From the NCBI RefSeq assembly GCF_049389645.1, contig NZ_CP186540.1, forward strand, positions 1,674,001-1,738,000: a stretch of 64,000 nt of DNA, given 5' to 3'. Shown here piece after piece: positions 34,314 to 43,458 of this stretch. Origin of the DNA: Alkalibacterium sp049389645. Lineage in GTDB: Bacteria; Bacillota; Bacilli; Lactobacillales; Carnobacteriaceae_A. Every line of letters starts with the position of its first letter. Positions within the stretch are counted from its first letter, which is position 1. The notes under the pieces were generated by a model. It had not been told where the DNA came from, ran no database searches, and saw only the letters and a program-made list of their open reading frames with translations. A program made the translations under genes and the position numbers.

Positions 34314-35129
34314 ATGATGAAAAACAGAAAATATATTGTGCCATTGGTTGCCCTAAGTTTCGGTTTGGCAGCTTGTCAGGCTGATGAGACAGAAACAAGT
34401 ACACCTACCGAAGAAAGCTCAATCGAAAATGAATCAAATACTGATAAAGCAACCTCAGAGCTCGTTGATGATGAAAAGATCCCGACCGAAGGGGAACCGA
34501 CGGACCCGGATTATGCCTTGCTAGAGCAGGCTAAAGATGAATATTATAGCGGAGAACTGGATGCTGCAGCCGGAACGTTATCCAGATTACTTCAAAATGA
34601 TTTATCGGACAATGAACTGTTGAAAGCTGAAGCAGAAGATTTGAAAGAAGAAATCGGTCAACAGCAGGCAGAAAATGCCAAGGCAGCTGCCGAAATTCAG
34701 GTGGCATCAGAGTTTAAAGAAGAACGTCAATCAACACTATTAAGCGAAGAATACGAGGCAACCAAGGAAAAGTCTTTATCAGAAGCGACAGATGAAGAGC
34801 TGGAATCATTTTTAACTGAGAAAGAAGTACAAAAAAATGAACCGGTAGTGGAAGTAGAAGCGGCGAATGAAGACGCTCTTATGACAAAAGAGGAAGCTGA
34901 AAATCACGCTTTCGAACAGGTATTGGAACGCGCTGTAATTGAAGGAGAAAATTATTTCTATTTTGTCAATTATGAACAAGAGAGCTGGGTGCAAGTCGAA
35001 GCACGCGAAGCTGTGGAACAAGATGGTGTAACTTTTTCTAATTTGATCGGTATTTATCGCTATAACGTTGAAACAGATGAAATACAAAAATTAGATATCA
35101 TCACAGGAGAATACAATCCCATCGAGTAA
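34314..35129 (+). CDS. Hypothetical acidic lipoprotein
   Basis: A 271-residue lipoprotein precursor. A basic start and hydrophobic core lead to the lipobox GLAAC at about residues 18-22. Then comes a Thr/Ser/Glu-rich linker (to about 55), a TPR-like helical pair (YALLEQAKDEYYSGELDAAA), a long acidic helix region (90-175) and a C-terminal alpha/beta part (NYFYFVNYEQESWVQVEAREA) like secreted PepSY/DUF-type domains. I do not recognise the family. It is 18 bp behind rsmI and probably co-transcribed. GAGGGGGAAAA precedes the ATG. Confidence 0.8.
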   Translation: MMKNRKYIVPLVALSFGLAACQADETETSTPTEESSIENESNTDKATSELVDDEKIPTEGEPTDPDYALLEQAKDEYYSGELDAAAGTLSRLLQNDLSDNELLKAEAEDLKEEIGQQQAENAKAAAEIQVASEFKEERQSTLLSEEYEATKEKSLSEATDEELESFLTEKEVQKNEPVVEVEAANEDALMTKEEAENHAFEQVLERAVIEGENYFYFVNYEQESWVQVEAREAVEQDGVTFSNLIGIYRYNVETDEIQKLDIITGEYNPIE

Positions 35130-35172
35130 CAATAAAAGTAACGCATAAATTGAGTTAAAGGAGAGTGCGTTT

Positions 35173-36123
35173 GTGTCAGACAAATTATTGAGCTACATAT
35201 CGTTAAATGACGAACAGCGAAAAAAAATAAATGAAACGGCGCCTGCATATGAAATCATTGAATCATTGAGCGAAGTCGAGGATATTTCAGAAGTGAAAGC
35301 TATATACGGATGGGATAAGGACGTCACGTCTCAACTGTTAGATGATCCTGAAAACCAGCTTGAATGGGTTCAATTGATTTCTGCCGGAGTTGATTTTGTT
35401 GATTTGAACAAGCTTGAAGAACATGGCATAACTTTGACAAATGCAAGCGGGATTCACGGACATGCGATCACTGAATCTATCTTTGGTATGATCTTGAATC
35501 ACACACGTCAAATTGGTCACGCATTGCTTAAGCAACGTCAAAGGAAATGGGATCCGGTGTCAGAAGCATCAGAACTCAATCAAAAAACTATGCTTATCGT
35601 CGGAACAGGAGCCATTGGCATGCAGACAGGAAAAGTGGCTCAAGCGTTCGGGATGAAAACAATTGGTGTCAACAGAAGTGGACGTCCAGTTGAGTTTATG
35701 GATGAATTAGTGACACAAGATCAGTTGGATGATGTGTTACCACTAGCTGATTTCGTTATCAATATCTTGCCGCTTACTGATAAAACAAATGGTCTCTTCA
35801 ATTTAGGTAAATTTAGAGCAATGAAAAGTTCTGCTATCTTTGTAAACGTGGGACGTGGTCAGACTGTTGTCACTGAGGATCTGCTTAAAGCTCTGGATGA
35901 AAACTGGCTGAAATACGCTGCCTTGGATGTCGTTCATGAAGAACCCTTGCCTAAGAATCATCCGATTTACAAGAGAGAAGACGTGCTCCTGACACCGCAC
36001 ATATCCGGAAATCTGGAAGATTACAATGCCAGCGCCTTTCCGATATTTCTGGAAAACTTACACGCCTTTGTAAACGGACAGGATATACCAAAAAATGTTG
36101 TCGATTATGAGGCAGGCTACTAA
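35173..36123 (+). CDS. D-isomer-specific 2-hydroxyacid dehydrogenase
   Basis: A 316-residue NAD(P)-dependent oxidoreductase. The nucleotide-binding motif is VGTGAIGMQTGKVAQAFG (residues about 143-160). The catalytic Arg is in VGRGQTVV, the Glu in VVHEEPLP, and the His in LTPHISGN. The substrate may be glyoxylate, a 2-oxo acid or 3-phosphoglycerate-like; the ACT domain of serine-pathway enzymes is absent. The start is GTG 35173 after AAGGAGAG. Confidence 0.9.
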   Translation: MSDKLLSYISLNDEQRKKINETAPAYEIIESLSEVEDISEVKAIYGWDKDVTSQLLDDPENQLEWVQLISAGVDFVDLNKLEEHGITLTNASGIHGHAITESIFGMILNHTRQIGHALLKQRQRKWDPVSEASELNQKTMLIVGTGAIGMQTGKVAQAFGMKTIGVNRSGRPVEFMDELVTQDQLDDVLPLADFVINILPLTDKTNGLFNLGKFRAMKSSAIFVNVGRGQTVVTEDLLKALDENWLKYAALDVVHEEPLPKNHPIYKREDVLLTPHISGNLEDYNASAFPIFLENLHAFVNGQDIPKNVVDYEAGY

Positions 36124-36145
36124 AAAAGTATAAACGAATAACCAA

Positions 36146-36186
36146 CCCTGATGCTTTGTTTGGACAAGGTATCAGGGCGTTTTTTT
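36146..36186 (+). terminator. Terminator after the hydroxyacid dehydrogenase
   Basis: CCCTGAT and ATCAGGG enclose a loop with partial inner pairing (CTTTGT / ACAAGG), then seven T. Confidence 0.8.
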
Positions 36187-36275
36187 ATAACCGATTATGA
36201 TTATAGAACGATGATAAAAAGACGATTTCTACACCAGTAATTATTAAAAACATCTCACATTGTCAGGATAATCAT

Positions 36276-36284
36276 GCTATAATA
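36276..36284 (+). promoter_or_regulatory. Extended -10 promoter of pepF
   Basis: TGCTATAAT, about 75 bp ahead of the start codon; the -35 is weak. Confidence 0.5.
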
Positions 36285-36359
36285 TCCACATGAGTAATTT
36301 TTTTAATGTAGATATGACACAACGTCATAAATTTTAATAGAGTTTAAGGGGAGAAAAAT

Positions 36360-38168
36360 ATGTCAGAAGAAATACTAGATCGTTCAAGCGTAGCTGAAGA
36401 CCTGAAATGGGACCTTAGTGCTATTTTTTCTAGTCAAGCAGCTTTTGAAGAGGCGTTAGAGGCGTTACCAAAAGAAGTCGACGCGTTTTCAGCAAAATAT
36501 AGAGGTAATCTTACAGATGCGAATACAGTCGTTGACGCCATCAAAGAGTACGAAGATATCGTAGCAAAAGCCTCACATCTAGGTCAATATGGACACTTAC
36601 CGGTATCGGTAGATATCTTTGACAGCGAAGCGTTGCAACAAGCGCGCTTTACAGCCAACGTGCTAGCCGGTGTCAGTGCTAAATTGAGCTTCTTTAAATC
36701 TCAAATCGAAGATTTAGCTGAAAGTACACTAGATTCTGTGGTTGCTAAAGAAGCAACGTATGCAGCCTTTGTAAGACAAATAAAAAAATCCAAACAAGCC
36801 AAACTTGATCCGAATGTGGAAGAAGCCCTGGCGCAATTGTCACCAGTCTTTGAAGCACCTTCAGAAATCTTTGAACAAGCCCGTTCGGCCGACGCTGACT
36901 ACGGCACATTTGAAGTGGACGGTAAAGAATACCCGCTCAGTTTTGTTTTGTATGAAGAAGTATATATGTACTCGGATGATCCGAAAATCCGTCGTGCAGC
37001 TTACGATCAATTCAGTAAAGTTCTGGGTCAATATAAAAACGTTGTAGCGACCGGTTATTATACGCATCTTCAAAAAGAAAAAACACTGGCAACTATGCGC
37101 GGCTATGATTCGATTTTTGACTATTTACTTGAAAGCCAGGAAGTCGACCAGGAGTTATATCACCGTCAGATCGACATGATCATGACTGATTTTGCACCCG
37201 TCATGCGTAAATTCATCACCCATCTCAAAGACGTTCACGGCCTGGATAAAATGACCTATGCCGACTTGAAAGTGGATTTGGATCCGGACTACACTACACC
37301 GGTAAGCATTGAAGAATCGAAAGACCTTGTAAAAGAGGCCATGGCGCCTCTCGGTGAAGATTACGTGAACATGATTTTACGCGCTTATCCAGAACGCTGG
37401 GTCGACTTTGCACAAAATAACGGAAAACGTTCCGGCGCTTTCTGTTCAACAACTTACGGCAAACATCCTTTTGTCATGGTGACCTATACAGGTCAATTAT
37501 CCGATGCCTATACCTTGTTCCACGAATTGGGACATGCGGGTCAAGGGATCTTGTCAAATGAAAACAACCCGTTGACCAGTGCGCGTCCATCCTTATATAT
37601 AATCGAAGGACCGTCAACCTTTAACGAACTGCTCTTAACGGATTACTTGAAGGACAAAGCGAAAGACCCGCGGATGGAACGTAACGTGTTATCTAAAATG
37701 ATTTCAAAAACATACTTCCATAACTTTGTGACGCATTTACTTGAAGCCGCGTATCAGCGTGAAGTGTATCGATTGATCGATGCAGGCAAGAGTTTCGATG
37801 CCAACAAGTTGAGTGAATTGACACGTAATGTCCTGGAAGAATTCTGGGGAGATTCAGTTGAACTGGAACCAGGCGCAGAACTCACTTGGATGCGTCAGAT
37901 CCACTATTACATGGGACTCTATCCTTATACCTACTCAGCAGGATTGACGATCGCGACACAAGCTTTCCTGAAAATCAAGAGTGGCGAAGAAAAAGTGAGT
38001 GGCTGGTTAGACTTTCTGGCATTGGGCGGACAAAAAGTGCCTGCTGAAGCAACCAAAGTCGCCGGCGTGGATATCACGACCGATCAGCCTCTGACAGATA
38101 CCATAAAATATCTAGATGAATCTGTCGACCGTATTATTGAACTGACTAATGAATTAAACAAAGAATAA
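36360..38168 (+). CDS. pepF: Oligoendopeptidase F
   Basis: A 602-residue cytosolic M3 zinc metallopeptidase that cuts oligopeptides of roughly 7-17 residues. The HELGH zinc site is at residues 388-392, and the third ligand lies in IIEGPSTFNELL. The C-terminal YPYTYSAGLTIATQAF segment is typical of PepF. The length matches the family (about 600). AAGGGGAG precedes the ATG. It is a single gene between promoter and terminator. Confidence 0.96.
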   Translation: MSEEILDRSSVAEDLKWDLSAIFSSQAAFEEALEALPKEVDAFSAKYRGNLTDANTVVDAIKEYEDIVAKASHLGQYGHLPVSVDIFDSEALQQARFTANVLAGVSAKLSFFKSQIEDLAESTLDSVVAKEATYAAFVRQIKKSKQAKLDPNVEEALAQLSPVFEAPSEIFEQARSADADYGTFEVDGKEYPLSFVLYEEVYMYSDDPKIRRAAYDQFSKVLGQYKNVVATGYYTHLQKEKTLATMRGYDSIFDYLLESQEVDQELYHRQIDMIMTDFAPVMRKFITHLKDVHGLDKMTYADLKVDLDPDYTTPVSIEESKDLVKEAMAPLGEDYVNMILRAYPERWVDFAQNNGKRSGAFCSTTYGKHPFVMVTYTGQLSDAYTLFHELGHAGQGILSNENNPLTSARPSLYIIEGPSTFNELLLTDYLKDKAKDPRMERNVLSKMISKTYFHNFVTHLLEAAYQREVYRLIDAGKSFDANKLSELTRNVLEEFWGDSVELEPGAELTWMRQIHYYMGLYPYTYSAGLTIATQAFLKIKSGEEKVSGWLDFLALGGQKVPAEATKVAGVDITTDQPLTDTIKYLDESVDRIIELTNELNKE

Positions 38169-38211
38169 AGGACCAGCGATTCAAAAAAATGATAGCTGTG
38201 ATCCTATTAGA

Positions 38212-38246
38212 AATCAGAGCGGGTTTATCCCGTTCTGATTTTTTTA
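38212..38246 (+). terminator. Terminator of pepF
   Basis: AATCAGA-CGGG and CCCG-TCTGATT around a TTTAT loop, followed by TTTTT. Confidence 0.88.
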
Positions 38247-38339
38247 TACATTAAAAGAATTATAAATGTATAAAAAGTAAGCGAAAGGACATTTTTCATA
38301 CACAATTTAAAAGAATATGCGAAAAAGCGAATATTGCTG

Positions 38340-38368
38340 TTGACTTTCTATTACGCACGTTATAGAAT
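38340..38368 (+). promoter_or_regulatory. Promoter of the argGH leader
   Basis: TTGACT, 17 bp, TAGAAT, followed by the T-box leader. Confidence 0.65.
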
Positions 38369-38374
38369 GCTTCT

Positions 38375-38697
38375 AACATCAAAGAACAAGAAAGTAAATG
38401 ATTTCATTCATCACAGCGAGTCAGCACAGAGTGGAAGGCTGACATGAACGGTCATTGAAACGAGCTTGAGAGATGCTTTTTGAAATAAGTCACCTGTCAA
38501 AACGTGAGTGTGAATCGTAACGGTTCGCTCAGTTTGGGTCAGTCTCTGTCTTAAGTAGAAAAGCCGTGTGCAGCGTTAATGCTTTGAGTTGGCAGACAGC
38601 CATTGATTTTTTTCGAAACAATACTAATTTGTCTGCAAATAGAGTGGTACCGCGATGCAATCGTCTCTGTGTAAAAACAGAAGGCGTTTTTTTTATA
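38375..38697 (+). promoter_or_regulatory. T-box riboswitch, arginine specifier CGA
   Basis: The T-box AATAGAGTGGTACCGCG is at 38638-38654, and a terminator (CGTCTCTG / CAGAAGGCG plus eight T) is at 38661-38696. In stem I, CAAG and AATGA pair with CTTG and TCATT. The internal loop between them has AGTA on the 5' side and GAAACGAG on the 3' side, the usual specifier-loop layout. This puts CGA (38461-38463), an arginine codon, in the specifier. Uncharged tRNA-Arg would therefore switch on argGH. Confidence 0.9.
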
Positions 38698-38744
38698 CTC
38701 AAAAATGAGTACAACTGAACCACAATAGAAAAGGAGAATGACAT

Positions 38745-40022
38745 ATGACTGATAAAACTTATAAAAAAATCGTACTGGCTTATTCCGGGGGACTAGACAC
38801 ATCGGTCATCATTCACTGGTTAAAAGAGAATTATGGAAGTGAGATCATTGCCGTCACTGCAAACGTCGGTCAGGACGATGAGTTGATCGGATTAGAAGAA
38901 AAAGCTTTGAAGACCGGCGCATCTAAATTTTATCTGGCAGAAATCGAAGAGGCATTCGTTTATGATTCCATCTTCCCGACTTTAAAAGCGGGTGCCATTT
39001 ATGAAAATAAATATTTATTGGGAACAGCTACGGCTCGACCTATCATCGCAAAAGCGCTCGTCGATATAGCTAAACAGGAGGGTGCGGATGCCATCTGTCA
39101 TGGTTGTACGGGTAAAGGAAACGATCAGGTTCGTTTTGAAATGGGCATCAAGGCACTGGCACCCGAACTGGATATCATTGCCCCATGGAGGACCTGGGAC
39201 ATCACTTCCCGTGAAGAAGCCATCGACTATGCAGAATTGCATGAGATTCCGTTGAAAATTTCTCGTGAGACCAATTATTCCAAAGACAAGAACCTGTGGC
39301 ACTTATCCCATGAAGGACTTGATCTGGAAAACCCCTTAAATGAACCGAAATATGATTCCATTTTAGAAATGAGTGTCTCACCTGAACAGGCTCCGGACAA
39401 ACCGACCAATGTCAGCATCACCTTTGATGAAGGTATTCCAGTCGCCATCGACGGGAAAGAAATGAATGGCGTGAGTTTGATCAAAGCACTGAACAGTATC
39501 GGCGGATCGAATGCCATCGGAATCCAGGATATCATCGAGAACCGTCTCGTTGGCATGAAGAGTCGTGGCGTATACGAAACACCAGGTGGCACGCTGCTGT
39601 ATTTCGCGCACGAGCAGCTAGAAATGATCACGCTGGATAAAGAAACGCTTCAGTATAAACAGGAGTTGTCCCAAAAATATGCGAACCTCATTTACAATGG
39701 TCAGTACTTTACGCCTTTGAAACAGGCATTGGATTCATTCGTGGATGAAACACAGAAAACCGTTTCTGGTACAGTCAAGTTGAAGTTGTATAAAGGCAAC
39801 ATGATCGTATCAAGCGTTGAGTCTCCGTACAGCTTATATTCAGAAGCCTTTGCAACGTTCGATCAGGATAACGTTTACGATCAGAACGATGCAGCTGGCT
39901 TTATCAATCTTTATGGATTATCAAGTGTGATCCATGCTGAAATGAAACAAAAGATTCAATTTGGAAAACAGGCTGAAGAATCATTTCAACTGAAACAGGC
40001 AGGAATAAAAGCATGGGGGTAA
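38745..40022 (+). CDS. argG: Argininosuccinate synthase
   Basis: A 425-residue enzyme that joins citrulline and aspartate at the cost of ATP to AMP. The PP-loop AYSGGLDTS is at residues 12-20. GCTGKGNDQVRFE, APWRTWD and SRETNYSKDKNLWHLSHEG are ArgG signatures. AAAGGAGAATGACAT precedes the ATG. It is first gene behind the T-box, and argH follows 69 bp later. No other arginine biosynthesis genes are in the window, so citrulline must come from elsewhere. Confidence 0.97.
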   Translation: MTDKTYKKIVLAYSGGLDTSVIIHWLKENYGSEIIAVTANVGQDDELIGLEEKALKTGASKFYLAEIEEAFVYDSIFPTLKAGAIYENKYLLGTATARPIIAKALVDIAKQEGADAICHGCTGKGNDQVRFEMGIKALAPELDIIAPWRTWDITSREEAIDYAELHEIPLKISRETNYSKDKNLWHLSHEGLDLENPLNEPKYDSILEMSVSPEQAPDKPTNVSITFDEGIPVAIDGKEMNGVSLIKALNSIGGSNAIGIQDIIENRLVGMKSRGVYETPGGTLLYFAHEQLEMITLDKETLQYKQELSQKYANLIYNGQYFTPLKQALDSFVDETQKTVSGTVKLKLYKGNMIVSSVESPYSLYSEAFATFDQDNVYDQNDAAGFINLYGLSSVIHAEMKQKIQFGKQAEESFQLKQAGIKAWG

Positions 40023-40091
40023 ATCAGAACGGAAAAATAAAGATTAGGATTTTAGAGGAAATAGGGATGTATTTATTGGAGGGACCAATTT

Positions 40092-41495
40092 ATGACAGAT
40101 GATTCAAATAAAGTGTGGCAGGGACGTTTGAGTGGTGGAAGTGCGAAAGAGGTCGATGTATTCAACTCCTCGATCAGTTTTGATTATGTATTGTTTGAAG
40201 AAGATATCGCAGGGAGTATCGCGCACGCCAAGATGCTGGGCAAGCAGTCTATCATTTCTAAAGAAGACGCTGCACTCATAGTGGATGGCTTACAGGGGAT
40301 TCTGATGGATTTAAAAGATGGCTCTCTACTATTCGATCCCAATGCAGAAGACATCCATATGTTTATCGAATCTGAACTGACTGAACGCATAGGTGAGGCA
40401 GGCAAAAGACTGCACACAGGCAGAAGCCGAAACGATCAGGTGGCCTTGGATTTAAGACTGTACGTTAAAAAACAGTTGGCTGAAATCAAAAACCAGTTGC
40501 TGGATTTTGAAAAGGTTCTGATCAATAAGGCCGAGCAGCATCTGCACACGATCATGCCGGGTTATACCCACCTGCAGATTGCCCAACCTGTTACTTTTGC
40601 GCATCATTTAATGGCGTATGCACAAATGATCCAACGCGATATCAAGCGGTTGGAAGAAGCTTTGGAGCATACAGATGTCATGCCCCTGGGTAACGGTGCG
40701 CTCGCGGGGACGACTTATCCACTTGACCGTCAGTACGTAGCCGAGCAGCTGGGGTTTGAGGCAGTCACTGCCAACAGCCTGGACGGTGTTTCTGACAGAG
40801 ATTTCGTCATCGACACAGCTTATGCCTTAAGCATGATCATGATGCATTTATCCAGACTATCAGAAGAAGTGATTTTATGGAGTTCTCAGGAATTCAAGTT
40901 TGTGGAGCTGGATGATGCCTTTGCTACCGGTTCATCGATCATGCCCCAGAAGAAAAATCCTGACGTAGCCGAACTGGTCAGAGGGAAAACGGGTCGGGCA
41001 TACGGGAATCTTCAGACGCTGCTGACCATGATGAAGGGCATTCCGCTGGCATACAACAAAGATATGCAGGAGGATAAAGAAGCCTTGTTCGACAGCATCC
41101 GCACGGTGAAGCTGGCACTCTCCGCTACGATCCCCATGATCGATACCATGGAGGCAAAAAGAGACCGCATGCGTGAAGCGGCGTCAAAAGGGTTCATCAA
41201 TGCGACCGACTGTGCGGATTATCTGACTAAAAAAGGCGTTCCGTTCCGTGAAGCGTACGGCGTGATCGGGGCACTGGTGCAGACGTGCATTGCAACGAAT
41301 CAGACACTGGAAGAGGTCTCCCTGGAAACATATCAGTCACTGCATGAATTGTTTGAAGAAGATATTTATGAAGCGATCAGTCTGGAGAATTGTGTGACCA
41401 AACGAAATATTGAAGGCGGACCGGCTCCGGAAGCTGTCAAGAAACAAATTGAACAGCTGAAAGAAAGACTGGGTCTTTCTATCCTATCCGATTAG
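40092..41495 (+). CDS. argH: Argininosuccinate lyase
   Basis: A 467-residue lyase releasing arginine and fumarate from argininosuccinate. The superfamily signature GSSIMPQKKNP with the catalytic Ser is at about residues 277-287. HTGRSRNDQVALDLRLY and MPGYTHLQIAQPV are further typical blocks. GGAGGGACC lies before the ATG. It ends the T-box-controlled unit and is followed directly by repeat array 3, with no separate strong terminator. Confidence 0.97.
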   Translation: MTDDSNKVWQGRLSGGSAKEVDVFNSSISFDYVLFEEDIAGSIAHAKMLGKQSIISKEDAALIVDGLQGILMDLKDGSLLFDPNAEDIHMFIESELTERIGEAGKRLHTGRSRNDQVALDLRLYVKKQLAEIKNQLLDFEKVLINKAEQHLHTIMPGYTHLQIAQPVTFAHHLMAYAQMIQRDIKRLEEALEHTDVMPLGNGALAGTTYPLDRQYVAEQLGFEAVTANSLDGVSDRDFVIDTAYALSMIMMHLSRLSEEVILWSSQEFKFVELDDAFATGSSIMPQKKNPDVAELVRGKTGRAYGNLQTLLTMMKGIPLAYNKDMQEDKEALFDSIRTVKLALSATIPMIDTMEAKRDRMREAASKGFINATDCADYLTKKGVPFREAYGVIGALVQTCIATNQTLEEVSLETYQSLHELFEEDIYEAISLENCVTKRNIEGGPAPEAVKKQIEQLKERLGLSILSD

Positions 41496-41532
41496 GATGC
41501 GATAAATGGAGTTCAGAGATTGAATTCAAGAC

Positions 41533-41896
41533 TAAACTAAACAATATAGATGGATAATGGAGTTCAGTGAGGGATAATCTTGCTGAACTCCATTATTTAA
41601 GTAGAAGAGAGTAGTTCACCCTTGATCAAATGACCTGAACTCAACCTAAGTACCAATAAAGTGCAGTACAGGAGCATCCAACAAGCATGAACTCAACCTA
41701 AGTCCCAACTAGGTAAAGTACAGGAGCATCCAACAAGCATGAACTCAATCTAAGTCCCAATAAAGTATAGTTCAGGAACGATCGAATGACCGGAACTCAA
41801 CCTAAGTCCCAATAAAGTGAAGTACAGGAGCATCCAACAAGCATGAACTCGACCTAAGCACCTAAAAGTCCATGCTTCATTTCCAGAAGGTCTTTT
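41533..41896. repeat. Intergenic tandem array 3, exact 52-bp period
   Basis: GAACTC recurs at 41585, 41637, 41689, 41741, 41793 and 41845, exactly 52 bp apart. The best-kept units share GAACTCAACCTAAGTCCCAA, then AATAAAGT, then AGTACAGGAGCATCC and AACAAGCAT. Across each unit border AGTTCA (or AGTACA) faces TGAACT at 17-20 bp. The first such pair is a perfect hairpin: ATAATGGAGTTCAG (41554) with CTGAACTCCATTAT (41583). The array fills the gap behind argH. Confidence 0.9.
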
Positions 41897-41951
41897 AAAA
41901 TATAAAAAGGAAAATCTGGCACAGCCAGATTGATCTGCATTAAAAAAGCTA

Positions 41952-41990
41952 AATAAAAAACCCTTGTCGGCTATCAACCGACAAGGGTTT
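41952..41990 (-). terminator. Terminator of the minus-strand flavoprotein gene
   Basis: AAACCCTTGTCGG and CCGACAAGGGTTT form a 13-bp stem. The run of A at 41952-41960 provides the T-tract on the minus strand. Confidence 0.88.
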
Positions 41991-42003
41991 CGTTCTGCGT
42001 CTT

Positions 42004-43278
42004 TTATCTTTGAGCTAAGGCTGACTCGGCTGCATGCATACCGGCCACACGACCGGTAATGAAGGCGCCGGTGATGTTGTAGCCACCCGTATAGCCGTTG
42101 TAATCAAGGATTTCGCCTGTGAAATACAGATTTTTTTTCTTTTTACTCTCAAGGGTCTTGGGATTCACTTCTTTCGTATGCACGCCGCCGCCAGTAACGA
42201 AGGCTTTTTCGATCGGCAGTGACCCGTGGACGTCAAAACGAAAATCCTTGAGAAAGGCTATGATCGCTTCGACTTCTTTAGGCGACAATGTCTTGAAGGC
42301 ATTGTCGCTGTCGATTGATTGCTGCTCCAGACCGAACAGAATGTAACGTTCGGGACCGAACTGTTTCAGAACATTTTTGATGCTCTTATCACCATCATGC
42401 TTTTTCAGCTGTTCGAATTTTTGCTTCAATTCTCCTAGGGACTGATCCGGAAGGGAATCGATCGTCATCGTGGCAAAATCAGTCTTGTCGCGTTTCATAG
42501 TCTGCAAGACAAACATGGAGCAACGCAGCACGGCAGGACCAGAAATGCCTAGATGCGTGAAAATCATATCCATACGATGCGTGATCACTGATTTGTATTT
42601 CTTGTTTAAAACACTTAGATTGATGTCTCTCAAGGACAAGCCTTGCAAGACCCGTTCCTCAATAAAGGATTCTTTGGACGTGATCGGTACTTCAGTCGGG
42701 TACAACTCTTTGATGGTATGTCCGGCTGTCTTGGCCCATTTATACCCGTCGCCTGTCGAACCGGTTTTAGGCATCGCGCGTCCACCGGTAGACAGAATGA
42801 CCGATGTTGCAGTGAATTCGCGACCGTCGATCAGTCTGACACCCGTTACTTTTTCATCATCATATAAAACGGCATCAACGGGAGCATCGATATGCAAATC
42901 GATCTTCAAATCTTCAATAACTTGTTTCAAGGCATCAACGATCGTTCGTGATTTATCAGTTGTCGGAAACATCCGGCCGTGGTCTTCTTCCTTTAAAGCG
43001 ATCCCACGTGATTGAAAGAATTTCATGATATCGTAGTTATCGTACTGATAAAAAGCACTGTACAAGAAGCGTCCGTTTCCCGGGATATGGGCAATGATTT
43101 CCTCCTTGTCAAGGTTGTTGGTTACATTACAGCGGCCATTTCCAGTCACCAGTAATTTTCGTCCAACAAATTTGTTCTTTTCAATAAGTCCAACAGTAAC
43201 GTCATGTTCTGCTGCCGAAATAGCAGCCATCATTCCACTTGTTCCGCCACCGATTACAAGGACATCATAGTGTGTCAT
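42004..43278 (-). CDS. NAD(P)/FAD-dependent oxidoreductase, HI0933/BaiN type
   Basis: A 424-residue flavoprotein. The dinucleotide motif VIGGGTSGMMAAISAAE opens the protein and RKLLVTGNGRCNVTN follows, both typical of the HI0933/YtfP/BaiN group. A second FAD-contact segment, FVTGGGVHTKEVNPKT, and the end YTGGYNITGAFITGRVAG complete the fold. The reaction in most members is unknown. On the minus strand AGAGGAAATTGAA precedes the ATG. It is the only gene on this strand between 9 and 64 kb. Confidence 0.92.
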   Translation of the reverse strand: MTHYDVLVIGGGTSGMMAAISAAEHDVTVGLIEKNKFVGRKLLVTGNGRCNVTNNLDKEEIIAHIPGNGRFLYSAFYQYDNYDIMKFFQSRGIALKEEDHGRMFPTTDKSRTIVDALKQVIEDLKIDLHIDAPVDAVLYDDEKVTGVRLIDGREFTATSVILSTGGRAMPKTGSTGDGYKWAKTAGHTIKELYPTEVPITSKESFIEERVLQGLSLRDINLSVLNKKYKSVITHRMDMIFTHLGISGPAVLRCSMFVLQTMKRDKTDFATMTIDSLPDQSLGELKQKFEQLKKHDGDKSIKNVLKQFGPERYILFGLEQQSIDSDNAFKTLSPKEVEAIIAFLKDFRFDVHGSLPIEKAFVTGGGVHTKEVNPKTLESKKKKNLYFTGEILDYNGYTGGYNITGAFITGRVAGMHAAESALAQR

Positions 43279-43377
43279 TTCAATTTCCTCTTTCCTAAGA
43301 CTATAGTCACAGCTACTTTAACATATTGATCGGCATTAAACTAGTTAACAAAAAGTGAATTCTTTTTACGATTTGTC

Positions 43378-43405
43378 TTGTATGTAATGGATTACACTCT
43401 ATAAA
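43378..43405 (+). promoter_or_regulatory. Promoter of the beta-glucosidase gene
   Basis: TTGTAT, 16 bp, TATAAA; the spacer is filled by a cre-like palindrome. Confidence 0.55.
43383..43396 (+). promoter_or_regulatory. cre-like operator (CcpA)
   Basis: TGTAATGGATTACA is a perfect palindrome and differs from the cre consensus TGWAANCGNTNWCA at one position. Lying between -35 and -10, it would block transcription when bound, giving glucose repression. Confidence 0.6.
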
Positions 43406-43458
43406 CTTAAAGAGTACTGGAAAAAAACATCATATATAAACTACTAGGAGGAAGACAC

